Positions 1 through 8,624 are shown, numbered from the stretch's first letter. The stretch: 64,000 bases of DNA from Roseiarcus sp963783175 (GCA_963783175.1 CAWANG010000007.1:154398-218397); one strand, 5' to 3'. Notes: generated by a model from the letters alone, not told the origin. Numbers and translations are program-made.

Positions 1-1053
1 TTCCTGGGTCGCCTGCATGCGCAAGGTCTCGCTCGTCGCCCGGTTGACCTGGGTCACGAACGGCGAAGCGGGCACGGAGAACGCGTAGCAGATGATCCGC
101 GCCAGCCACTCGTCGTACTGGTCTTTCAGCGGCGGCTGGCGGGTTTCGATCAGCTTGAAATCGGCGGGCATGAACTTGGTCATGCGTCTTCGCGCGAGGT
201 TGCCGCTCATCAGCGCGTCGAAATAGTCCTGGAACGACCGGATCTGGTCGGCCGTCCATTCCTTGGGGAGCGTCGCGAAGGCGTCGGGCGAGGAGCCGGT
301 CTTGTAATAGTCGAGGGTCGCAGCGTCGCGCCTCAGCGCGATATTGACGGTGAGCGCGATCTGCTCGACCGGGCCCATCCCGTAGAGCCGGTGGGCGCGG
401 AGGTTGCGTGGCAAGTAGATGAGCTCGTCGGCCGAGAAGTCGGCTGCCGGCACGCCCTTGAGGATCTGCTGATAGGCGGGGTCGGGCGCTTCCGGCGCCC
501 GCCCGTCCTCGCCGATCAGGGGCTTGATCGTTGCGCCATCGATGATGTCGAGCGAATAGAGTGAGCCGCCTCGGGCGTAGCGCGGATAGATGGTCGCCGC
601 GTCGATGACCAGCATCTCCTCGACCAGCATCCTGAGCCAGTCCGCGAACGAATGACGCCGGTCGGGGCGGGCGAGAAAGCGCGCGACGGCGTCGATGTTC
701 TTCGACAGGTCCGGCGTGTCGGCGCGCGCTCGCGCTCGCACAGCGTAGCTCTGGCCGGCGATCTGGTCCTTGCGGGTTTCAATGACCGCCCTTAGGAGCG
801 GCAGCGCGTCGGCGAGGCCGCGCAATTCGGCGAACGAGACGCCGTCCTCGGCGCGCGGGATATAGTTGAGGTTAGCGCCAAACGGATAGTCGAACTGCCG
901 CCCCTTGACCTCGGGGGGCGCCATCGGCGCGAGCGGCTGCAGTGGCCCGAACCAGGTGTCCGGCGAGACGCCGGTAATGGCGTAGCGGGTCGCCTGGGCG
1001 AGGCGCGCGAAAACGCTTGGGGGCAGGGGCCGTCTAAGGGCGTCGTCCGACAT
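1..1053 (-). CDS. Phage portal protein (partial, runs off the left edge)
   Basis: An open frame reads from ATG at 1053 without a stop to base 1 (351 codons, C-terminus outside the window). The translation begins MSDDALRRPLPPSV and continues through a long acidic/aromatic region typical of HK97/GTA-type portal proteins, including stretches such as PLLRAVIETRKDQIAG and RAHRLYGMGPVEQIALTVN. In this family the portal is the ring at the capsid vertex through which DNA enters and leaves. It is on the same strand as the terminase genes upstream (3.0-4.9 kb), the usual packaging order, although three small genes are interposed. Family assignment is by recognition of the sequence; confidence is good. 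Confidence 0.85.
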   Translation of the reverse strand, partial: MSDDALRRPLPPSVFARLAQATRYAITGVSPDTWFGPLQPLAPMAPPEVKGRQFDYPFGANLNYIPRAEDGVSFAELRGLADALPLLRAVIETRKDQIAGQSYAVRARARADTPDLSKNIDAVARFLARPDRRHSFADWLRMLVEEMLVIDAATIYPRYARGGSLYSLDIIDGATIKPLIGEDGRAPEAPDPAYQQILKGVPAADFSADELIYLPRNLRAHRLYGMGPVEQIALTVNIALRRDAATLDYYKTGSSPDAFATLPKEWTADQIRSFQDYFDALMSGNLARRRMTKFMPADFKLIETRQPPLKDQYDEWLARIICYAFSVPASPFVTQVNRATSETLRMQATQE

Positions 1054-1233
1054 CGAATCGGTTCCTTGGCGCTCCCTTTCCCGCATAGGGTGTCCGGAAG
1101 GACGCCCGTCTTTCGACGGGCTACGCGGTAGGGGGTTGGGGTGAGGGTTTGAATCCGCAGGGCGCCTTTGCCTTCCGTTAGGGATTGGCGCCTAGATTGG
1201 GCGTGCAGGGCTCACGCGAGAGTGGGAAGGGTC

Positions 1234-1569
1234 ATGCGCCAATCGATAGCGCTCGCTGCGATCGCCATTGGCCTGCCGGCGCTCGCTCAGGCGGCGCCGC
1301 GCTGGACGTTCTGTGTCGCCGCATCGAAGAGCGGCGCCGACGTCTGGATCACCGACGTGTTCGTCGCCGAGCGCGACCGCGTCGAGCTCGAAAGCGCGTT
1401 CAAGGCCGTGGTCGAGCGAATGGGCGCGCGCGCCGACGCCCAATGTCCGCAGCCGCGCGACGACAAGACCGAGGCCGTCAACGCCCAGTTCGAGGCCGAG
1501 GAGTTCAACCGCAAGCTCGGCGCGACGCTGCACGCCGTGCTCGCCGGCGAGTTCCCGCCGCGGCGGTAG
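1234..1569 (+). CDS. Small secreted hypothetical protein
   Basis: A 111-residue protein read from ATG 1234, which follows a GGGAAGGG stretch. A longer in-frame start at 1168 exists, but the hydrophobic signal sequence (MRQSIALAAIAIGLPALAQA) begins exactly at 1234, which decides the start. The mature part is charged and contains two cysteines (FCVAASKS and AQCPQP) but no motif I recognise. It lies on the strand opposite to the phage genes on either side, so it may be a cargo (moron-type) gene of the prophage. Function unknown. Confidence 0.55.
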   Translation: MRQSIALAAIAIGLPALAQAAPRWTFCVAASKSGADVWITDVFVAERDRVELESAFKAVVERMGARADAQCPQPRDDKTEAVNAQFEAEEFNRKLGATLHAVLAGEFPPRR

Positions 1570-1625
1570 CCCCGCTCCTCCCCGGGCTTGACCCGGGGAT
1601 CGGGAGAAGGGTCGAGGCGAGGAGA

Positions 1626-1961
1626 CTAATTGCCTCGGCCGCCGCGCCCTTCATAGGCGTTCGCGTCGACCTCCGGATCACGATCGCCGCCCTTGAACTC
1701 GATCACGGCAAGAGCAAGGGCTGGAACGAGAAGCGAGACAAGCCCAAGCCCCGGGATCATCGACGATCCAATAGCGGCGATCATATAGGGCGCGATGATC
1801 GGCGCGAGCTCGGACGCAAGCTCTTCGAGGCTCTTCTCGGCGGCCTCGTCGGCTTTGCTGTCGGCGAACCTGCTCGCGATCGCCTCGGCAATCGCGAGCC
1901 AGTCGACATTGGCGGCGGCGCGAATGATGCGCTCCACGTCCGCCGCCGAGGCGGCAGACAT
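1626..1961 (-). CDS. Hypothetical phage-associated protein with C-terminal hydrophobic segment
   Basis: A 111-residue protein starting MSAASAADVERIIRAAANV. The first half is an Ala/Glu-rich helix. Residues about 58-88 are hydrophobic (APYMIAAIGSSMIPGLGLV and onward) and could form one or two membrane segments; the tail is polar. Its ATG shares one base with the TGA of the gene upstream (TGATG), so the two are translationally coupled. Its position between portal and terminase next to a holin-like gene is compatible with a lysis or structural role, but I do not recognise the family. Confidence 0.55.
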   Translation of the reverse strand: MSAASAADVERIIRAAANVDWLAIAEAIASRFADSKADEAAEKSLEELASELAPIIAPYMIAAIGSSMIPGLGLVSLLVPALALAVIEFKGGDRDPEVDANAYEGRGGRGN

Positions 1962-2332
1962 CACAGACCGAACAAGCCGGAGGGATTGCTGGCCTGAGCG
2001 AGCGCCGACTGGATGGCCGCGATGGCGCCGGCGACCGCAACCGGGTTTGACTGGACATCAGGATTGGCGAGCATCGCGAGCTGTGGCCCGACCGAAGCCG
2101 GAAGCTGGGCCTGCATCCCCTCAAGGCTATTGAGGGCCAGCGCCGCGCCCATCGCGTTCTTTTGCAAGAGCGCCATCTGGAAAGCGTTCAACTGAGCCGT
2201 CGCGGTCGTATAGACCGAATGGCTGTTTGTAAGCGCCGAAATGACGTTGCTGGCGGCCGTCGAGACCGACGGGTTTGCGGCAGCCGTGGCCGCGGCCTGG
2301 AGGGCGGAGAGAGCAGCAGAAATTGCGGACAT
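1961..2332 (-). CDS. Ala/Ser-rich hypothetical phage protein
   Basis: A 123-residue protein beginning MSAISAALSALQAAATAAAN. A GAAGGA ribosome-binding site lies about 8 bases before the ATG at 2332. The sequence is almost entirely small residues (Ala, Ser, Asn, Leu) in amphipathic helices, has no cysteine and no clear membrane span. It is co-directional with the packaging genes and coupled by TGATG to the next gene. A virion or lysis accessory protein is possible; no function can be assigned. Confidence 0.55.
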   Translation of the reverse strand: MSAISAALSALQAAATAAANPSVSTAASNVISALTNSHSVYTTATAQLNAFQMALLQKNAMGAALALNSLEGMQAQLPASVGPQLAMLANPDVQSNPVAVAGAIAAIQSALAQASNPSGLFGL

Positions 2333-2408
2333 CAGATATTTCCTTCGGAGATGAATATTTGCGCGGGAGACCGCCCGCGCTCGGGAGTTTTACGAGGCGA
2401 AGGCTGGA

Positions 2409-2831
2409 TTAGGGTCGAGCGGACGCACTCGTCCCGGCCGGATTGACCGCCGTCATCTTCGTCTGCGCGCGGCCGATCGCCTTGATGACCTCCTGCTTGA
2501 CCTGACCGCCGGTCAGTCCGAGCTTGGCGATGATCGCCGGCGCGTTGTCAGCGAGGTTATTTGCGATCGCCGCCACGACGGGATTGTCGATGCTGTATTT
2601 GCCGGTCGCGAGGTTGTTCTCCGCCGTCGCAATCGCCACCTGCACTTCCGCGTCGGCAGCTTTTTCGAGCCGCGCCTGAGTGTCGGGCGCGAAGGCGATC
2701 CCCGTCGCGCGGGCGAGGAACGCGAACAGGATGCCGCCGAGCCCGATCACAAGACCCGACGCGGCGGCGTTGACGAGGGGCGACAGGGCCGAAACGATCG
2801 GCGCCGCCGCGATTGCGGTTTCTGACATCAT
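2409..2831 (-). CDS. Holin-like phage membrane protein
   Basis: A 140-residue protein read from the first of two consecutive ATGs at 2831, preceded by AAGGAG at five bases; an upstream in-frame extension to 3041 lacks such a site. Layout: short N-terminus, one strong membrane segment at about residues 20-45 (GLVIGLGGILFAFLARATGI), then a long amphipathic region with repeated Ala/Glu helices. One N-terminal span followed by a helical tail is the layout of the LL-H type holin family, which permeabilises the inner membrane to release endolysin. No endolysin gene is visible in the window. Holin-like by architecture rather than by a diagnostic motif. Confidence 0.5.
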   Translation of the reverse strand: MMSETAIAAAPIVSALSPLVNAAASGLVIGLGGILFAFLARATGIAFAPDTQARLEKAADAEVQVAIATAENNLATGKYSIDNPVVAAIANNLADNAPAIIAKLGLTGGQVKQEVIKAIGRAQTKMTAVNPAGTSASARP

Positions 2832-3041
2832 GATTCTCCTTTGGGGGACTAGCGGGTTCGGCGGCGCGCGCCGAAAAGGGGCGCCGCTAGGCTGAATCAC
2901 CGGCGTGTTCGCCGCCGGTCGTCGTACGAATGCTCGGAGCGACGGCGGCGCTCGTTCGGGGGCGGCCGAGGGGGATTTAAGCTTAGCGCTACCCTTGTCC
3001 CAGGCCTGGCGCTTCCCTCGAAGGACGCGCCAGTGGGCCAA

Positions 3042-4447
3042 CTACTCTCCCGACTTCGCCGACCAGAACTCCATCATCCCCCCCGCGCCCCGCCGGTCGA
3101 GCCCAAGGAGGTCGGCGAGCGCCCAGACGAGCGCGTCAGCGCGGTCGGGCGAATAGCCGGCGCTCCGGCGGTCGAAGTCGGGGGTCAGCGCGCAGAGCTG
3201 GTCCTCGAGCTTGCCGAACGCGCCGACGTGAAAGACGAGCCCGCGTTCGTAGGCTGCCGCGATCGGCTCGGCGCGCAGGAACTTGCCGCGCGTCGCGTGA
3301 ACCGCGCGCACCGGCAGATTGGGCTCGCTCTGACGCAGGACCTCGGTCACCATGTCGCCGCCGTTGTTGATTTCGGCGACCACGCGGTTGGCCTTAAAGC
3401 CGCGATAGGCGGCGCCGACCCGCGCCGCCCACCCGCCCGGCGTATCGCCCTGGCTGGTGAGGTCGGCGAGCACGTATAAGAGGCCGCCCTCCGCTCTCGC
3501 GGCGACGACGAGCCCGCATTCGTCAGACTTGGCCGATGAGCGCGCGGGCGGATCGACCGCGATCACGATTTCGGCGAATTCGCTCGGCGCCGCCTGCGGC
3601 CGGACGCGCTGGCGCTCGATAAGCGCCCGCGTCCACAAGGCCCCGGGCGTCTCGTCGACGATTTCGGCCATGAGCTCCTGGCGCCCGATCGGGCGCCCCT
3701 GGTAGCGCGCGGTGATGCGTTCGAAGAACGCCCGCGCCAGGTGGGCCTTGTTGTCGAAGGTTGAGCCGCGGGTGACGATGGTGTCCTTGTCCACGGCGAG
3801 CGCCTTGATGATCTTGGTCGGACGCGGCGTGGTGGTTACGACCGCCTGGGGCTTATCTCCGAGTCTCAAGCCCAAGAGCGCCTGATCGAACGCGTCGGGC
3901 TCCCGCCAAGCGGCGAGCTCGTCGCACCACAGCTTCATGTGCTGCTTGCCCCTAAGTCGATCGGGCTCTTCGGCGGAGAAGAGCCAGCTCACCGCCCCGT
4001 TCGGCCATTCGAGCCGCTGGTCGGCGGCGAGGAAGCGCGGCCGTTCGTCGCGCCGGCAGCAGGCGAGAATGCCGGATTCGCCAGTGATCATCGTGTCGCG
4101 CACGTCGGCGACGGTCGCGCCGATCAGGTTGACGATCGGGTAGGTCTTTACCCAGTGACGCACGGCTTCGGCGCCCGCCCGCGTCTTGCCGGCGCCGCGG
4201 CCGGCAAGAATGAGCCAGATGATCCAGTCGCCGGACGGGGCGCCTGATCGGAGCGAGCCCAAAACGCCCAATCATGAAACAATTGCTCGCATTCGAGCGG
4301 CGTCATCGATTCGATGAGCCGGACGCGGGCCCCCGGTTCGAGGTTAAGAATGTCGCTGACCCGCTCGATCCTTGCGCCCGGCGCGAGGTCGGGGCGGCGC
4401 TGGCGGGGGCGCCGGGCGCTGGCGCTCGTCTCCGCTTCGTCGCTCAT
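3042..4447 (-). pseudogene. Terminase large subunit, ATPase/nuclease, split by a one-base frameshift
   Basis: The DNA-packaging motor of the prophage or GTA-like module. Translation should begin at ATG 4447, overlapping the TGA of the upstream gene (ATGA), and reads MSDEAETSASARR to HDWAFWARSDQAP. It then goes out of frame at the G run 4237-4240 (CCCC on the coding strand). One extra C there joins it to PSGDWIIWLILAGRGAGKT, giving the DQAPP-SGDW transition expected in GTA-type large terminases. The remainder is intact: Walker A GRGAGKT, Walker B LWCDELAAW, C motif VTTTPRP, and RNaseH-like nuclease residues around VIAVDPPA and ADALVWALADLL. The corrected length is about 468 residues, normal for the family. 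It is either a real inactivating deletion, a sequencing error or, less likely, programmed slippage. Confidence 0.85.
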
Positions 4448-4884
4448 TCCGCCGGTTGCTCCGCTTCGAGGCGGGCCGCGACGTCGTTGAGCTTTTGGAT
4501 CAGCCGCGCGCGGGCCTCCTCCGAATAGGGCTCGGCGCTCTGAGCTTTGATGAATCCCGGCAGCCGGTCGAGCGAATTGACGATCATGAGCGCGCGGTCG
4601 ATCGCCTCCAAGTCGCCGTCCTGGACCCGGCCGATGAGCTTCAGGATCATGGCGTCGAGCCGGGCAAGCTGCAGCCGGGCGAATTCCTCGACCGGCGCGA
4701 CCCAGAGCCGGCGCAATTCGTCGCGCAGCAGGTTCTCGATGCGATTGCGGGTGATCTTTCGCTTCGCCCCGATTTCCTCGGTGCCGGCGCATGCGTCCGG
4801 CGAGGCGAGAAAGCCGCGGGGGCGCGTCGGCGCGGAGCGTCTCGATTGGGTCGATGGATTCGCGTCGGTCATAGGCGCCTGCAT
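4444..4884 (-). CDS. Putative terminase small subunit / phage DNA-packaging accessory protein
   Basis: A 146-residue protein immediately upstream of, and overlapping by ATGA, the large terminase. The N-terminal 30 residues are basic and disordered, then comes a helical region (KRKITRNRIENLLRDELRRLWVAP) and a Leu-rich amphipathic stretch that could oligomerise (GRVQDGDLEAIDRALMIVNSL). No textbook helix-turn-helix is visible. Position, size and coupling suggest the small terminase that recognises DNA for packaging. The start could also be the Met at 4872; neither has a strong ribosome-binding site. Confidence 0.5.
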   Translation of the reverse strand: MQAPMTDANPSTQSRRSAPTRPRGFLASPDACAGTEEIGAKRKITRNRIENLLRDELRRLWVAPVEEFARLQLARLDAMILKLIGRVQDGDLEAIDRALMIVNSLDRLPGFIKAQSAEPYSEEARARLIQKLNDVAARLEAEQPAE

Positions 4885-5426
4885 GGAATGATTGGAGAGC
4901 GAGCGCGCGCGGGCGCGCCGCGGCGGCTCGGGCGGGTAAGAAAAGTGTCCTGCGGTGGGAGAAAGCGAGCCGTCGCGGAGGTCGCACGTCTCGAACTTGC
5001 ATCACTATGCCGCTACCGGCGTCAAAGCGCAAGCTTTTGTTCGTGTTTTGTTCTAAAAGACGGCAGTCACGGCCGAGTTAGCCCAGCAGTTTCAATGCGT
5101 TGCCTGTCTTTCTGAGAACCTGACGCAGGCGATACGATCGACGAACTATTGCAGAAAATCTGAATTCATGATACGGTCTTTTTATTCCCCTGCCGCGCCC
5201 GGCGGACGAGCGGCGGAAAGAAAGGAGCATTTTTTTGGCCCGGGGGGTCTGCGCAACTCTCTGAAAAGGCTCAATTCCGACAAGGGAATCCAAACAAATA
5301 GGGCCTGTTTCACCGCGCCCAAACGCGACCCTTGCGCCGGCGACGATCGCCGGCCTTCGGCAAAGCGACACGAAATGGTGTAACTCTGCGCGCGCCTCAA
5401 TTCGGCGCTTTCGCGGGGCGTTCGCC
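4885..5426. other. Intergenic region between prophage end and corA
   Basis: No convincing gene. The left part (to about 5060) would contain the promoter of the leftward packaging genes. The right part contains repeat copy A (5232-5310). Open frames here are short, lack ribosome-binding sites and look non-coding. Confidence 0.5.
5232..5310 (+). repeat. Dispersed intergenic repeat, copy A (left of corA)
   Basis: About 79 bp that recur in the same orientation at 6700-6777, on the other side of corA. Shared blocks include TTTTGGCC, GGGGTC-GCGCAAC, CTCAATTC-GACAAGG and AATCCAA. The two copies differ at many single positions, so this is an old repeat rather than an assembly duplicate. Its function is unknown. 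Confidence 0.7.
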
Positions 5427-6524
5427 GTGATCATTGTCCACTATGTCGCCAAAACCGTCGCAGACGCGGCGGCGATCGCGCCGGTCGCGCGGAAGGTTCT
5501 AGACGTTGGCGACCCGGTTCCGCCCGGCGCCGTGTGGCTCGATATGGTCGAGCCGACTGCCAGCGAGGACCAGAAGGTCGAACTCTATCTCGGCTGCAAG
5601 GTGCCCTCGCGCGCTGATCCTGATTTCACCGAGCCGCCCGAATCCTATTACGCCGAGAACGGGGTGCGCTACTTGTACGGAAGCTTCGTCAGCGAGCCGG
5701 AAAACACGCCCGACGTCACCGGCGTCACCTTCGTCCTGACGCCCAGCACGCTGGTCACCGTGCGCTACGATCCCGGCGATGCATTCGAGCTCTTCGGGCA
5801 AAAGCTCTGCAAATCAGGCGCCCAGGCGCTGCACCCCGATGCGGTCGCCGTCGGCCTCGTCAACACCATCGTCAACCGTTCCGCCCGGGCGCTGAACACG
5901 GTCGGCGTCGAGCTGGACTCGATCGCGAGCAGGGTCTTCCGCGCTAAGGGCGACCAGAGCGGGCGGAGCAAGATCTATTCAGCCACCCTCGACGCGCTCG
6001 GGCGCGAGGACGAGAAGATCTCGAACCTGCGCGAAAGCCTGGTGTCGATCGAGCGGCTGCTGCTGTTCCTGTTGTCGGAAGGACGCTCCGCCGACGCGCC
6101 GAAGCCGATGCGCGAGGCGACGAAGGCGGCGCTGCGCGACCTGCAGTCGCTGGAGCAGGACGCGGGCTTCAAGGCGCAGAAGGTGCAGTTCCTGCTCGAC
6201 GCGACGCTCGGCCTCATCAACCTGGCGCAAAACGACATCATCAAGCTCTTCTCGGTGCTCGCGGTCATCTTCATGCCCCCGACTGTGATTGCTTCGATCT
6301 ACGGCATGAATTTCAAGGAGATGCCCGAGCTCGAATGGCGCTGGGGCTATCCGCTGGCGATCTGCCTCATGATCGCCGCGGCCATCGGGCCTTGTGTGTT
6401 CTTCCGCTGGAAGATGGCTGTAGCGCGCGCTCTGAATATGCGCGAACATGGTTGTTCCATGGAAAAAGGCGAACACGCGGGAACAGGAGGGCTCAGTGGA
6501 CGACCGCCTCGAAGTGAGCCGTGA
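5427..6524 (+). CDS. corA: CorA-family magnesium transporter
   Basis: A 365-residue CorA-type divalent metal transporter of the inner membrane, a pentameric channel for Mg2+ (and Co2+/Ni2+). The N-terminal cytoplasmic alpha/beta domain (about 1-160) is followed by a long helical funnel rich in Leu/Glu/Arg. Two C-terminal membrane segments (about 275-295 and 310-335) are joined by the family's selectivity motif YGMNF and a short acidic loop (KEMPELEW). The extreme C-terminus is basic, as usual. The frame is intact. It stands alone between two copies of an intergenic repeat. I see no recognisable Mg-sensing leader upstream. Confidence 0.93.
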   Translation: MIIVHYVAKTVADAAAIAPVARKVLDVGDPVPPGAVWLDMVEPTASEDQKVELYLGCKVPSRADPDFTEPPESYYAENGVRYLYGSFVSEPENTPDVTGVTFVLTPSTLVTVRYDPGDAFELFGQKLCKSGAQALHPDAVAVGLVNTIVNRSARALNTVGVELDSIASRVFRAKGDQSGRSKIYSATLDALGREDEKISNLRESLVSIERLLLFLLSEGRSADAPKPMREATKAALRDLQSLEQDAGFKAQKVQFLLDATLGLINLAQNDIIKLFSVLAVIFMPPTVIASIYGMNFKEMPELEWRWGYPLAICLMIAAAIGPCVFFRWKMAVARALNMREHGCSMEKGEHAGTGGLSGRPPRSEP

Positions 6525-6838
6525 CCGGCCCCCTGGCCGCGATCATTATCTTGCGCGGAACTCGGCTGTAAATCGCGCCGGGGCTCGGCCGAGTCGGATT
6601 TTCCTTTGCGTAAATCAGAAGCCGTGGTACGGTGGCCAATCACCGACTGAAGCGCCCCTCGCGCAACGGCCAACGGCGGACAAAGGAGCAAGAGAGAAAT
6701 TTTGGCCTAGGGGTCAGCGCAACCCTTTGAAAAAGCTCAATTCGGACAAGGAAATCCAAGGAAATCGCCTCGTTTTTCTTGGCCCCGATTTGGTTTTCCT
6801 TCCTCTGACTTTGTTGGGCTTGGTTAAATTTTGAAACG
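6525..6838. other. Intergenic region between corA and the cupredoxin gene
   Basis: Convergent gene ends. It contains repeat copy B (6700-6777) and no supported gene. Weak T-rich stretches follow the repeat (6771-6835), but I cannot define a clean terminator hairpin. Confidence 0.5.
6700..6777 (+). repeat. Dispersed intergenic repeat, copy B (right of corA)
   Basis: Second, diverged copy of the element at 5232-5310, in the same orientation. The best-conserved core is CTCAATTCGGACAAGGAAAT against CTCAATTCCGACAAGGGAAT in copy A. Confidence 0.7.
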
Positions 6839-8215
6839 TCAGCTCACCTGAAACCATGCCCCGACGCCAGCGGCGCGATGTTCGGGAATCGCCGATTCGA
6901 GCGGCCATTTGCCGGGATTGTCGGCGACGAAGGCAATATGCGCAGTTCGGCCGGGCTGGATGAGGATGGTATCGCGCCAGTAGGGTTCCCACCCGTCGTC
7001 CATCGAATGCAAGAGCCGCGCGACGTGGCCCCAAAGCCGCAACGCCTGTACAAACGCCGTCTTGTTGGCGAGCGCGAACACCGTTGGCGCGCCCCGCGGA
7101 AGCGCGTAAGCGGGCTTCGGCGACCAGTCGACGAAAGTCGCGCCGTTGACCGCGAACGGCGCCGATCCGCCGCCGCTGATCGCAAAGTCGCAGCGCCGCG
7201 CCGATTCGAGCGCGATCTCCGCCGGCAGCAGCGGATTGGCGGGAAGGCGGGGCGGCCCGGAGCGTGGGCCGATCGGCTCGCCTTCGGCCGCGATCGCAAT
7301 GAATGGCAGGTCGGCCTCCCCGGCGCCGCCGCGCAGGTCAAGGCGCACGCCGGCGCTCAGCTCGCGCGGCATGTCGAACATCAACTCGAAACGCGCGCCA
7401 GGACCGATCGGGAACTGGTTGTTGAGCGGTTCGAACGGCTCGCTCGGCTGGCCATCGACCGCGACGATGAGGGCTTTTGCGCCATCGATGGCGACGGTCG
7501 CCAGACGGGCGGTCGCTGCACTTCCGAGACGGAGCCGCACCCGCGACCCTGGCCGGGCGCTGAGTTTCAGCGGCGCGGCAGCGCCGTTGGCGAACACGAG
7601 GCTGCCGCGGCGCCCGCTTCCTCGGCCGACCGCGAGATCGGAGAAGTCGTCCCTGATCTGCCCGTCGGCCTCGACATTCCAATCCGACAGCAGGATCACG
7701 GCGTCCAGATCAACGTCCGGCTTGACCGCCTCTTCGACAATGATCGGCCCGAACAGCCCGCGTCCCTGTTGCGCTGCGTCCGAGAAGCCCGCATGCGGCA
7801 GGTAGAGATTGAAGCCGGCGTCGGGCGCAACGAAGCGGATTTCGGCGCTGGCGCCCGGCCTGAGGCGCTCTTGCGTGAGCCCGCCGACGCCTGCGCCGGC
7901 GTTCGACGCCCGCAAGCCCGGAAAGCTCAACGTCGTCGGTTCGGCGAGCCGGTTGGCGAACTTCAGCTTCAGTTCGTTGCCTTGCCTGACTTTGAGAAGT
8001 GGGCCCGGGATTGCGCCTCCATAGGCCCAAGTCGCCGCCGCCCCGGCCGGGGGCGGGCCCAGTTGAAGCTGCGCCGGAGCAGCCTCGAAGCTGACAAAAC
8101 CATCGGCCGGGGCTGGCGCATCCGCGCCAGCGCTCCCGCACACGGCCCACGCCGCCGCCGCCAGACCGCCGCCGAGGACCGTTCGCCGCGTCTGGCGTCG
8201 CGCTCGTTGCGCCAT
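6839..8215 (-). CDS. Tat-exported multicopper-oxidase-like (cupredoxin) protein with degenerate copper sites
   Basis: A 458-residue protein read from ATG 8215. The start is chosen because it gives a twin-arginine signal (RRQTRRTVLGGGLAAAAW); longer starts upstream would bury the signal. Three cupredoxin-like domains follow: residues about 40-150 with the family phrase AIPGPLLKVRQGNELKLKF, a middle domain, and a C-terminal domain ending ADNPGKWPLES. The His-Cys-His signatures of laccase/CueO-type enzymes are missing: the first cluster reads YLPHAGFSD and the last reads PLESAIPEHRA in place of an HCH motif. It is therefore probably a non-enzymatic or weakly copper-binding periplasmic protein, as in the copper-less FtsP/SufI lineage. 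It is divergent from the small membrane-protein gene at 8274. Confidence 0.75.
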   Translation of the reverse strand: MAQRARRQTRRTVLGGGLAAAAWAVCGSAGADAPAPADGFVSFEAAPAQLQLGPPPAGAAATWAYGGAIPGPLLKVRQGNELKLKFANRLAEPTTLSFPGLRASNAGAGVGGLTQERLRPGASAEIRFVAPDAGFNLYLPHAGFSDAAQQGRGLFGPIIVEEAVKPDVDLDAVILLSDWNVEADGQIRDDFSDLAVGRGSGRRGSLVFANGAAAPLKLSARPGSRVRLRLGSAATARLATVAIDGAKALIVAVDGQPSEPFEPLNNQFPIGPGARFELMFDMPRELSAGVRLDLRGGAGEADLPFIAIAAEGEPIGPRSGPPRLPANPLLPAEIALESARRCDFAISGGGSAPFAVNGATFVDWSPKPAYALPRGAPTVFALANKTAFVQALRLWGHVARLLHSMDDGWEPYWRDTILIQPGRTAHIAFVADNPGKWPLESAIPEHRAAGVGAWFQVS

Positions 8216-8273
8216 TCCGGGACGTTCCAGATGGTCCGAGATTTGCGGCGTGGTCGGCGAGGAGGGCGTAACC

Positions 8274-8438
8274 ATGCGTAAGCTCATGGCATCCTTAGGA
8301 TTTGCCGCCGTTTTCGTGGCGCTGGCGCGGCTCATGTTCGCCCCGCTGTTCTTAGCGGAGCGTGCGGACGGCGCAACTGGCCTCCTGCTCGGCGCCGGCC
8401 TGTTCACCATAGTCATCGCCGCCGTGGCCCCCAAATGA
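8274..8438 (+). CDS. Small membrane protein, function unknown
   Basis: A 54-residue protein starting MRKLMASLGFAAV from ATG 8274, with a good GGAGGG ribosome-binding site eight bases upstream (8261-8266). It has two hydrophobic segments (about residues 6-24 and 33-52) separated by a short charged turn (LAERADGAT), a hairpin in the membrane. It is divergent from the cupredoxin gene, sharing a roughly 60-bp promoter region, and lies just before tRNA-Leu. The strong start signal is the main support that it is real. Confidence 0.5.
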   Translation: MRKLMASLGFAAVFVALARLMFAPLFLAERADGATGLLLGAGLFTIVIAAVAPK

Positions 8439-8539
8439 GCGGCGCGACGCTTGAACCTGCTTTTTTCTATGGCGCGCGCCGGGCAAGCTGATATAGAGCG
8501 CGCCCGAAGCAATGCGGCCTCGTCAAGCTGGCGCTTGCG

Positions 8540-8624
8540 GCGGGCGTGGCGGAATTGGTAGACGCGCCGGATTTAGGTTCCGGTGGCGAAAGTCGTGGGG
8601 GTTCGAGTCCCTCCGCCCGCACCA
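8540..8624 (+). tRNA. tRNA-Leu (UAG anticodon)
   Basis: An 85-nt class II tRNA with encoded CCA. The acceptor stem GCGGGCG pairs with CGCCCGC, the D-arm has GGAATTGGTAGAC, the anticodon loop centres on TAG, the variable arm is long (GGCGAAAGTCG), and the T-arm reads GGTTCGAGTCC. It lies directly upstream of tig. Confidence 0.95.

Noticed and set aside
3042..4271. Terminase starting at TTG 4271 as a complete gene
   Set aside because: That frame starts in the middle of the conserved N-terminal region; the proper N-terminus lies upstream in another frame with a coupled ATG.
5427..6524. A Mg-responsive riboswitch before corA
   Set aside because: I saw no M-box-like or mgtA-like structure in 5310-5426; the repeat at 5232-5310 has a second copy away from any gene start, so it is not a corA-specific leader.
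6878..8281. A 467-codon plus-strand frame opposite the cupredoxin gene
   Set aside because: The minus-strand protein has a Tat signal and cupredoxin motifs; the plus-strand translation is Arg-rich without features.
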